From assembly GCA_012931725.1 (NCBI GenBank), contig CM022945.1, positions 97,112,024 to 97,176,023 of the forward strand: 64,000 bases of DNA, given 5' to 3'. This document shows positions 56,101 to 64,000 of this stretch, one piece after another. The notes under the pieces are model-generated. The model had not been told where the DNA came from. It saw nothing but the letters and a program-made list of their open reading frames with translations, and searched no databases. Numbering within the stretch: position 1 is the stretch's first letter; every line of letters starts with the position of its first letter. The position numbers and the translations under genes were made by a program. This DNA is from Litsea cubeba (Eukaryota > Streptophyta > Magnoliopsida > Laurales > Lauraceae).

Positions 56101-58916
56101 GTTTTGAAAGGCATGAGGCAGAGGCCATGAAGCACTCAGAACTCTGACACGGAGAGGCCATATTACGATTTTCTAGATTTTACTAATAAAAACTAGGAGT
56201 TTTTTTTAAAGATAAAAAATATCTTCTTGAAAAATAAGAAAACAAAAGACAAGAACCTTTTTGTGTGTGAAAGTTGATTATATTGTATCAGAATATAGAA
56301 AAGATGCCACAAAATTGTACAATATAAGAGTCATATACTGAACCAAAAAGGACCTAAAGCTAAGAAAAATAAAGTAGGGCCAGAACAAAGTCATTGCACG
56401 CCTATACACAACTAAGAACAACCCAGAACCTCAAGAATTAGTGGTTCACCAGAGAAATAATCAAGCTTGGCTTCCCAATTCCTTCTTTCACTAGACAATC
56501 TGTCTCACCATTGGTACTATGATCAAAATGAAGAAAGAAAGCACTCTGTCTTCTACCAATGTCCTTCACTTCTTCAAAAATATCCACAAATCAGCACGTT
56601 GGAGTAGCCTCGCCTGAAGCCCATTCAATGGTACAACATGAGTCTCCTTTAGCCCTCAAATTATAAATGTTGAGACAATTAGCTTCTCTGGGAACAGTCA
56701 AGAGGGCTCAAAGCTCAGCTTTAGTAACTAAATGAAGGCCAGCTGGGCCAGAATAGGAAAGGAGGCTAAAACAATCACTATCACGCACCAAACCGCCCAG
56801 ACAAGCTATATCTGGATTACTGAGAGCACTTCCGTCAAGATTTAGCTTGTCAACACCAAACAAAGGGGGATCCATCTAGGAGAGATATGCAATTTTGCTG
56901 GTTGGAAAAATCCACCTCTTTCCAGTTTCGAGAAATAGTAGCCAAAGAGATACTTCTAAATTGCGATAAGGGAGTAGTCCACAAAGCCACATCCTCACTC
57001 TTTCCACCAAGTGCCAGTAGTCAAAAGACCTACCCTCGAAGCAACACTCATTCATTTCTTTCCAAATTGTCCAAATCATAGCCGAGAAAGACAACTTCCA
57101 CATAATCCTCCCTCTTTGTAGCCCCACTCTCATCCTCCAAGACTCACACAATTGAGCTTGAGACTTCAGGAGAGGCCCATGGCAGCCAAACCAATCTAGG
57201 ATAGCTTTCCACAACAATTGGGCACAGCAAATGATCAACTGATTCTGCTGCCGCCAAACACATTGGACATGCATGAATAATAAAAAAAAAAAAAACTTAT
57301 TTTTGTCACCACTTCAGGAAATGAACCTTTTCTACAGCCACTGGTAAACTAAGAGATGGAGTTGAATAAAGTAGCATGATTATTGATTGAAGTTGGGAAA
57401 ACAAATGAACATCCTAATCTCTTGTTACTCAAAATGACCATCCTCCATGAAAAAGGAGAGCTAGAGGTGCTAAAACATAGGAAAAGGATGGCTAGCGCTT
57501 TCTTACAGAGAACTTCAACTTAAGGGTAACAAATGCCCAGAAAGGTACGATCCCCAAAATAGAGAAACTTAAATTCACAATGACTATTTACTTAAGTCCA
57601 TCGTTTCAAGGACGTCAGTGTATGACGCATAGAATACACTCCCTCAAAAGACCTCACTCAATCACTAGTCAAAGAAAAGATAAGAAATAGAGGTGCCAAA
57701 ACATTGGTAAAGGATGATCAGTCCTTGCCTACAGGGCACTACAACTGAGGGCAACAGATGTCCATGTAAGAATACAAAAGCAGTGAATCACAAATCCCTA
57801 ATAATAGGACTTAACATACAATTGACTATGTAGCTTATGCCCATACTTCCAACATCCAACACCAAGTCATTTAATTGATATGGTCTGCCTGGTGTTCAAG
57901 ATCAAACATGTAAATGTTACGTTTGATATGCACCCATCAAATAATGTCAACACGTTGTATGAAAATGTGCTGTTCTAGATGTATCTGTTTCAAAGTACAA
58001 AGATTTGAACAGTGTGTTTTCTATTTCTTGCATATTGCACATGACTGATATGTACAAGAGTGTAAATATCTAAGCATGAAACTATGTGTACATCAATTGA
58101 CATGCATCGACATCAATCTACTTGAATCTGTCTGTGTTACAGTATGCATGCCTACCTGATTTACCGCTTGTGTGTGACTCGAGTCATGATGGTGCTAAAC
58201 AGAAAAGACTCAAACTGACATTGGTAAGAAAAAGGTGAAAGCTGTACACCATTGAGAACAATATCCTTCTACTCTGGTGGACTCATTTATGGATCAAAAG
58301 ATACTTCTGAAACAGAAAGGAAAAGACCAATTTTTTTTTAACAGCAAAGAATTATTAAGCACAAACAGCAAAAGGTCGAGCCAGACAACTATACATCATG
58401 CACAAGAATGGTGCAGGATGTACCATCTCTGGCTAGCCTCATTGCCACCCGGTAAAGTATGCTTAAAAAACAAGACAGCAGGAAAAAGATATGGAATAGA
58501 TTTCCTCAATCCAGTCCACAAGTGGATGCAAGGTAGCAGCTGAGCCCCAATGAATTGCCAAGTTACATATGAAGAGATAATGAAAACAGTAATTAACTAC
58601 CTGAGTTTCCAGGAAAAGAATAGGGTGTTGAATTGTATCTTGTTCTCATCATCCCTGTAGGAGCAGTATCAATAGATAGGACAGGTCTTGAAATCTTGTT
58701 ATCCCGAAACTGGTTCACAAGTGATGATGGATTTACTCCTGTTGCTCCCAAGCTTACATCTGAGCTTTGGGCTAGTATTTGATCAGGTTTTTGCAAGACA
58801 TGCAAAGAATATGCATTTTTCTGTTTTCCAAGTGTAAAAAAGAAGAAAGCAGATCAATTGTAAGACCTGATCAATAACTCTTGTAAAGGCAGCAACATGC
58901 AGATATACATCGACAC
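53169..58916 (-). CDS. Partial gene of unknown identity; C-terminal exons
   Basis: Three minus-strand segments keep one open frame across GT-AG introns. Exon 58916-58867 (acceptor CCCTATCAG, donor CAG|GTCTTA) encodes VDVYLHVAAFTRVIDQ. Exon 58820-58601 (acceptor GGAAAACAG, donor CTCAG|GTAGTT) encodes KNAYSLHVLQKPDQILAQ, then SLGATGVNPSSLVNQFRDN and a tail ending TPYSFPGNSG. A candidate last exon, 53212-53169 (acceptor TGTGCGAG), continues ALYGHAGTTLGTVQ and stops. The first two are well supported by phase and splice signals; the last is weaker because the 5.4-kb intron is long and full of insertions. I do not recognise the protein. Composition (Ser, Asn, Gln, Pro) suggests a soluble, partly disordered C-terminus. 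Upstream exons were not found between 59 and 64 kb. Confidence 0.5.
53495..53687 (-). repeat. 64-bp tandem repeat, three copies
   Basis: GTATAAGGTTATGCCAAGAA starts at 53499, 53563 and 53627; each unit also holds GCACACA(T/A)G and CATACATGAAGCAAG. Lies in the long intron of the unrecognised gene, or downstream of it if the last exon is wrong. Confidence 0.92.
54155..55417. mobile_element. Old hAT element (1263 bp)
   Basis: Ends CAGAGTTTGAAAC and (complement) CAGTGTTTGAAAAC are terminal inverted repeats of the hAT type. The flanking octamers CTCAAGAG (54147-54154) and CTCTAAAG (55418-55425) match at six of eight positions, suggesting an old target duplication. Both subterminal regions carry GACTCGAGT/GAGTCGGG-type words. 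The interior has a G/A-rich minisatellite (54535-54855) and a region repeating CCGTGCAC (55050-55165). No transposase frame. Confidence 0.7.
54535..54855 (+). repeat. Degenerate GGGAAGTGGAAG minisatellite inside the hAT
   Basis: Repeated words GTTGGGAAGTGGAAG, GTTGGGATTTGGGAAAGGGAG and GTTGAGTGGGAACGTGAAG at roughly 24-50 base spacing. Overlapping minus-strand frames rich in Phe, Pro and Ser come only from this composition. Confidence 0.75.
55710..55838 (-). mobile_element. tRNA-derived SINE, second copy
   Basis: Minus-strand sequence has an A-box-like TTGGTCTATTGGTCAAGAG, a B-box GATCGATCC (55782-55774) about 38 bases on, then GCATGTGAGTGAAACTAA, GTGTCAACACC and CAACCATTAGTGTGTTGGC. This matches the SINE at 12026 through the B box and body. 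Its 3' side runs into a ~23-base C run (55688-55710 on the plus strand). Confidence 0.65.
56440..57274 (-). mobile_element. L1-type LINE fragment: zinc-binding/linker region and RNase H domain
   Basis: Minus strand from 57274 reads LWKAILDWFGC, IMWKLSFSAMIWTIWKEMNE, CCFEGRSFDYW, the typical plant L1 region after the reverse transcriptase. After an in-frame TAG (about 56878) the same frame continues DKLNLDGSALSNPDIACLGG, LVRDSDCFSLLSYSGPAG, an RNase H domain with its first catalytic Asp in LDGS. Further stops follow; the last recognisable part is TNGETDCLVKEGIGKPSLI. A dead 5'-truncated copy within the long intron of the unrecognised gene. Confidence 0.8.
57275..58600. other. Long-intron sequence of the unrecognised gene
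   Basis: Starts with a poly-A run (57280-57294) next to the L1 fragment. A repeat-like pair of blocks (GAGGTGCTAAAACATAGGAA near 57467 and GAGGTGCCAAAACATTGGTA near 57690) shows a diverged ~225-base duplication. No exon recognised. Confidence 0.45.
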
Positions 58917-58920
58917 CTGA

Positions 58921-60636
58921 TAGGGAAAAAAAAAGGAAAAACAAAAGCCACGCACAACTTGTCTCTCTTCCCTACAAACACTCTGAACATTGAACCACCT
59001 GGGAAAAGCATTCTAAGTTTAGCTAAGTGTGAGTGAAGCGATTGAGGTGATAGACCAAATTTGTGTGTACAGAAAAGCTAACATGGGCACTCGAAGTTGC
59101 CATCTGTTCCAGCAAACAAAAGTCCAGACCTACTTACATGAATTGTAAAGATTTATAAAGCATGACTAAACACTGGTTTGCTTGCAACATGATGTACAAC
59201 CACTTAATCTGATTCTGATTATCACTGGATGATGATCTTATGGATATATTTTGAAGCCATGGAGAAGTTCGTAGCAATAGAATGTTGGAGACAATAGTTG
59301 CTGGCAGTATCACTCTCATGGGGTTAAAGCAGAGGCAATTCTACTGTGAGATTGTGAGGTCTGTGGAGATTCTGGCATTAAGGCATGCTTCTATACAAAA
59401 ACCATTAGCAAAATCAATTCTTATTCAGATTGAAATAAAAAACACAACTTGCATATCTTGGAGGTGCTGAAGATAATGGAAGGGGGTTGGTGTTCTTGAT
59501 TAGTCGATGCATTTTTTTTTTTTGTATATTATGATGAGTGACTGGCGCCTGTTGGGCTTGGTAGTCTTTGTATTCTTTTTCATTAACATTAGAAAAAATA
59601 TATATTGCATATCATTTTTGGGAACTTTTTTTTTAAAGCGGCTGTAGGAACAAAATAATCATCAGATGAAACCATGAGTGGGGATCCAAAAGGGGCACTT
59701 GCATGTCTCCTCTTGTCCCTTTCCTAAGGGTCTGTCTGTGCAGATGCCATGGAAGCGGAAAATCCACGGCAGTGTAATTCGAAAAACCTCGCCGCCGCAG
59801 AAAAGAACATAGCTTTTCGCCCTTTTCATTGCGGTTGCACCAAACGACCTCTATTATTCATGCGCAGAAACGCAAGGCAAATCCGCTCCACTTCCGCAGA
59901 AATGGGGCTTCCACAAACGCGTCCTAAAAGTTAAGAGATAGGGGGATTTCAGTTACCTATTTTAAAACTTTTAGATACCACTTACCTTTTAAAGAGTCTT
60001 AGTTTGTTAAGTTCTTTTACTTCATTTAAAAGAAACGACGGCGGAGAATAGCCTTTTAGTTTCAATGGACAGGATTAGAATCAAGTCATTATGGCATTGG
60101 CCATTTGGCAATGGCAGAAGCTGGAGTTAACTGAATAAATCATTTATGCATGAAAGACTCTTCATTCGTTTGTTTGTAAAACTTGGTCTGAGACCTATTT
60201 CTTTGGCATAGATTCAAAGGCAGGTGTGAGGCTGAATCTTCCAACTTAATCTCATTATCCTTTTCTTTGTCATCATTACTGATGTGGCATTTTGATCTAT
60301 AATGCAATTCGAAGAGGTCATCTCTGCTGCTTCATTGTTTTTTTGGGGCAGAAACTTTATCAGGTTAGTACAGTAATATGAAGTTTTACTCATTAATCAC
60401 AAAATCAGTAAGCAGTCCTACGGCGGTAGCAAATCAAAGCAAGGACTTTAAGATATGTCTCTTAAACATTGGAATATGTGATTCTTTTTATTTTCTTTTT
60501 TTATGACGAGGGTATCCCCGTGGCATTGATTTTATTTTATGAATTCTGTCTATTGGCAGCTGGTTAAAGGGTCAGTTGAGTGCAACGGCCTAGTTACTCC
60601 AGCCTTATAATTATTTTTTATATGATTTTCGTCAAT
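58921..60636. other. Upstream of the unrecognised exons; no gene identified
   Basis: A 61-codon plus-strand frame at 59749-59934 (MEAENPRQCNSKN...) lies in a GC-richer patch with CGCCGCAG and TTCCGC words that looks like an element rather than a gene. Poly-T stretches occur at 59511 and 59629. The right end (60300-60634) may be a decayed 5' LTR. Confidence 0.35.
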
Positions 60637-60960
60637 TGGTATCAAAGCAAGTATGCCCGAAGGCTGATGTTGGGCAAAAAGAATGCCACCTAAATCAGCC
60701 ACACAAGAAGAACCGGTTGGACATTGTAAGAACTGGAATGATCGAAGCAGGCATGGAGAACTACACTACGATCACAGCCTTCTACGAGGTAATCAAGACC
60801 AACAGTTTGATTATGACTGGGAGAGGAACTTTGATCGTTAGAAGAACCTTGGCTGAGGAGACTATTATCGCAAATTTGATGGTTGCCTACGACGTGATTT
60901 TGACATAGCTCTCCATTATCAGAGGTGATACCCTGATCATGATGGGCCAAGTTAGGAGTG
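60637..60960 (+). mobile_element. Decayed 5' internal region of an LTR retrotransposon
   Basis: TGGTATCAAAGC (60637-60648) differs by one base from the Met-tRNA primer site and follows ...GTCA by the same two-base spacer AT as in the intact element at 27065. An ATG at 60683 opens MPPKSATQEEPVGHCKNWND, Gag-like in style, with TAG stops afterwards (DYDWERNFDR*). No matching 3' LTR was found in the window. Confidence 0.5.
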
Positions 60961-61554
60961 ATTTCTGAATCAAAATGGATGAACACCAATGAGTTCCTTG
61001 ATTGTCAATTGGGTCAAGAAAATTCTATAGTCGGATGAACACTGATGAATTTCTTGATTCCTTCATTTGGGTTGTGGGTACTGGTTCATCCAAGTTACCC
61101 GAAGAGCACTTGTTCATGGAAGCCTTACCATCATCAAGGAAGCAGACTACTAACTCAGGGGCCGCCTATACTAGAGCTGAGGTGTCTAATTGTAATAAGG
61201 AATATGTTGTACCTTTATGTGTGGTATCTTGTACCTTAGGCTCATTATGATGTATAGACTTCAGCAAAAGTTGTAATGTCCATCATGATGTGTAATAAGT
61301 CTATATGTGTCAGGTCTATTGTAATGGCATGGAAGAATATGAGTCAGAGCTGGTATCCATATATACCCCAATGGGATCCTTGTAATGTGTGTGTGTCTAT
61401 ACATACAACCATATATATAATGGGACATTTAAAATTTTGTGATCATGCAAGGGCATTCCTCACCATAAGTGATGCATTGCAGCATTGCCCGATTATTGTG
61501 GAAAGTAGGCAAGGGGTCTTGCAATAATCTTGACAAGTGCGGGTAAAGAAGTTA

Positions 61555-62858
61555 GTTTAGAAGAAGAGGATTCAACTTGCTACTCAAAATATAGGAACTT
61601 TGACAAGCAAGAGAATAAGAAGTTGATAGATAGAATGAAAAGAAGAGGACAAAAAAAAAAGTAGAGAAGGGGATAAGTTAAGGAGCTTGTTGATTGCTAC
61701 GGAGTCCGCTACACAAGAAAGAAAAATGCCAGAAATGGAGTAGGAATGGTAGTATATAGGGATTTGATAGAAAAAATGTGGAGGGAGGAGGGTAACGAGA
61801 TTGAGTGATAGACATATAGCAATTAAACTAATGTTAAAGGAAGCTAAAATTCATATCATTATTCATTGAGTCTATGCACCCCAAGTAAGATCAGATGAAA
61901 AGAGAGATTTTTTTTTTTTAAATGGTAATTAAGAGAGTTTTGGGAGCTGATGGATGGTTGATGAGAAATTCCAATTAGCGAAAAGATTTTCCTAAAATGG
62001 GCATGTAGGAAAAGATAATAAGGGTACGAGAGAGCACATGGAGATGGAGGACAAACATTTTGGAGAAAGAAATAAGTTGGAAGGCACAAACTCGAAATCT
62101 GTGTTGGCATCTAACCTTGTAATAGCAAACACCTAATTTAAAAAGGGAGATGAGCATTTGATTACTTACGAGAATGGAACTACTAGGAGTCAGATAGGCT
62201 TTCTTCTACTTAGAAAACATGGCCAACTAGCTTCTAAAGACTGTAAGATTATTCCTAGAAAGAGTTTGCCCATACAACATGGGATAGTAGTTTTAATATT
62301 GACATTGAAAGTAGAAAGAGGGGTAGTAAATAAAATGTTCCCTAAAACAACGTGGGGGATATGAAAGGGGAAAGGGAAACAACATTTAAGTACAAAGTTA
62401 TCAACGGGGAGAATGAAATTTGGAGAAAGAAACTACGATGATCCAAATGGTTGAATGTATTAGAATGGTTATAAAAAGGTGTTTGAAGAGTAGAAATGTA
62501 AAAGATGCTTTGTTAACGAAACCTAATGATGGAATATAGACGTTCAGGAAATCGTTTGAGAGAAAAGACATTGCCACAAAATTTGACAAGTGAAAAGGAA
62601 TATGGGAAATTATAAAATATATAAGAAGGCATAGAAAGAAGTTTTGAAAGCAAAGCCCAAAGCATTTGATGGCCTATATAATAAGTTTAGAACAAGAAAA
62701 AGAGAGATTTTCAAGGAATGATGGAAAAGAAAAGTAGGGACTTAGATTATGTCAGATGTATAAAAAGTGACGATCAAAAGGCTTTAATGAAAGACAATGA
62801 TATTAAAGAAAAGTGGAGACAATATTTTAATGAACTTTTAAATGAAGAATCTATATGA
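61555..62858 (+). mobile_element. 5' half of an RTE-type LINE (endonuclease to early reverse transcriptase), decayed
   Basis: Plus-strand frames, with many stops, show LATQNIGTLTSK, then VRYTRKKNARNGVGMVVYRD (endonuclease/exonuclease/phosphatase region), CAPQV-like SLCTPSKIR, and near the end DLDYVRCIKSDDQKALMKDN, DIKEKWRQYFNELLNEES, the stretch preceding the reverse transcriptase core. The fragment stops there and is followed at once by a solo LTR. Confidence 0.7.
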
Positions 62859-62897
62859 TGCTTTAGAATGAGAGAGGATACTTCGTTGTAGGACATT

Positions 62898-63276
62898 TGA
62901 TGCGGAGCGGGGTACCAGATGTGGGGTGGGCAGAGATGGAGGGTGGAAGGAACAGGTCAGGCATTCGCCTGAAAATTGGCGTCACGCCAAACTCCCCATC
63001 ACGGGCAAGGAAGAAGAGAAAACTCCGGGAAACCCAAAAGCACTCTATAAAATTTCATTCTATCATTCACCGTATAGCCATGGAGAGAAAACATAACCCT
63101 AAACCAATATGGACCATCCAAACACATTGATGGTCAGGATTAAAACATCTGAATTTAAAAGACTTAAACCACAAAATAAATTAAATAACTCCAAATAACA
63201 TAAAAATAGCATAAAATGAATGGGCTGGGCCCATTGGCAAGCCAACCCATGGGGACTACGGGTCTGTCCTGCATCA
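62898..63276 (-). mobile_element. Solo LTR related to the gag-only element's LTR
   Basis: Read on the minus strand it begins TGATGCAGGACAGACC and ends CCGCTCCGCATCA; 379 bp. Flanks ACATT (62893-62897) and ACATC (63277-63281) match at four of five positions. Like the LTR at 26723 it has TGATGCAG...GCATCA ends, an early GGGCCCA and TTATTTAATT-type T-rich blocks. No internal region or second LTR adjoins it. Confidence 0.6.
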
Positions 63277-63281
63277 ACATC

Positions 63282-64000
63282 TTAACCATAAAATTAGGGT
63301 GGTGGCATAGGCATAAGTGAATAAAGCATAGGCAAGAATAAAGACTGGAAAGGCTATGGGGCAATATGGCATTTCAGTAGAGGCTTTGAAATGCTTACAA
63401 TAAATTGGATGGGTTTAGTTAACTAAGCACTTCATTAAGCTATCAAAGACGGAAAATGTCGGACGAATAGAGATGAAGTGGTGTTGTACCTATAGTAGGC
63501 TCTCCGCCTTCAAAGCTAAATGTGAGTTTTTGGAAAATAGTTGTGGCCTGTGACTTGCCAAAATTGAAAAGAAAAGAAAACCATGAAGAAACTGGTGGGG
63601 GTTTTTTTTTCCCCTTTTTTTCCCCTTTTTTTATTTTTTTGGCTAGGCCTACTCTCATGGACATGCGCTTTCGTCATTTCTCGATGACCCTAGCAAGTGA
63701 ATATGCAAGACTAGACTACATCCAAGTCCCAAAAAACTCCATTTGAGAAAGAGAATTCATCAAGTTCAAGTGCCTTAGCCCCAAGATAAAAGGACCATTG
63801 GTTAATTGTAATTTAAAGAATAGTTATTTAGGGGCTTCTAAACAAAGTCCAACGCAAGTTAGGAGCTAGCGCTTGGTTGGATCAGACAAAAAACAAGGAA
63901 ATATACAAAACCGCACTAATTATTGTAGGATTAAAATTATGAGTCAAACTATGAAAGTATGGAGAAATCAATGGCGCAAAGATTTGGAAAAAAGACCAAG
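63282..64000. other. Intergenic DNA to the window edge
   Basis: AT-rich, with a poly-T/C stretch (63602-63640). No gene or element recognised. Confidence 0.4.

Noticed and set aside
59749..59934. 61-codon frame beginning MEAENPRQCNSKN
   Set aside because: GC-rich patch with repeated TTCCGC and GCCGC words looks like an element fragment; no gene features.

Overview
The window is nuclear DNA from a flowering plant. It shows spliced genes with GT-AG introns, a plant tubby-like F-box protein, a plant DUF295-type F-box protein, and a dense load of plant transposable elements. Gene density is low, AT content is high, one intron reaches 7.7 kb, and RTE-type LINEs and tRNA-derived SINEs are present. 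That would fit a large, TE-rich (perhaps magnoliid-like or otherwise woody) genome, but the sequence alone does not fix the species.

Layout. 1-3.65 kb is the 3' end of a Tat-lineage Ty3/Gypsy element. It carries a decayed antisense extra ORF, split by a 774-bp hAT insertion, followed by a polypurine tract and an LTR. 4.26-7.13 kb (+) is a small two-exon gene for a 72-aa Gly/Pro-rich protein with a Cys-rich hydrophobic core; a decayed second copy of exon 1 lies inside its intron. 9.46-10.65 kb (-) is an F-box/DUF295 protein whose 5' UTR exon may lie 4.3 kb upstream, near 15 kb. 11.7-12.15 kb holds a triplicated SINE head mixed with CT microsatellites. 15.3-21.8 kb is intergenic, with small fold-back elements, a U2 snRNA-like fragment and a truncated RTE LINE.

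22.09-36.08 kb (-) is a complete five-exon tubby-like F-box gene (407 aa), the main gene of the window. Its third intron contains a tandem array built around a GGGCCC palindrome, then an hAT element (26063-30288). Inside that hAT lies a structurally intact, apparently very young gag-only LTR retrotransposon (26723-29507) with two 342-bp LTRs that look identical and a 5-bp target duplication.

37-52.7 kb is gene-poor. It holds MITEs, a 1.5-kb satellite with a 21-bp period, a 69-bp tandem repeat, an RTE fragment and an inverted-repeat structure around a ~620-bp polypyrimidine tract. 52.7-58.9 kb (-) contains exons of an unrecognised gene whose 5.4-kb intron has absorbed an hAT, a SINE and an L1 fragment. 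60.6-63.3 kb holds a decayed LTR-retrotransposon 5' region, the 5' half of an RTE LINE and a solo LTR whose ends resemble those of the young gag-only element.

Functionally, the two recognised F-box genes point to SCF ubiquitin ligase adaptors. The rest is dominated by nested insertions, so the main interest is architectural: nesting order, exon duplication, and an LTR that supplies its own gag stop codon. All joins and splice sites were read by eye without transcript evidence.
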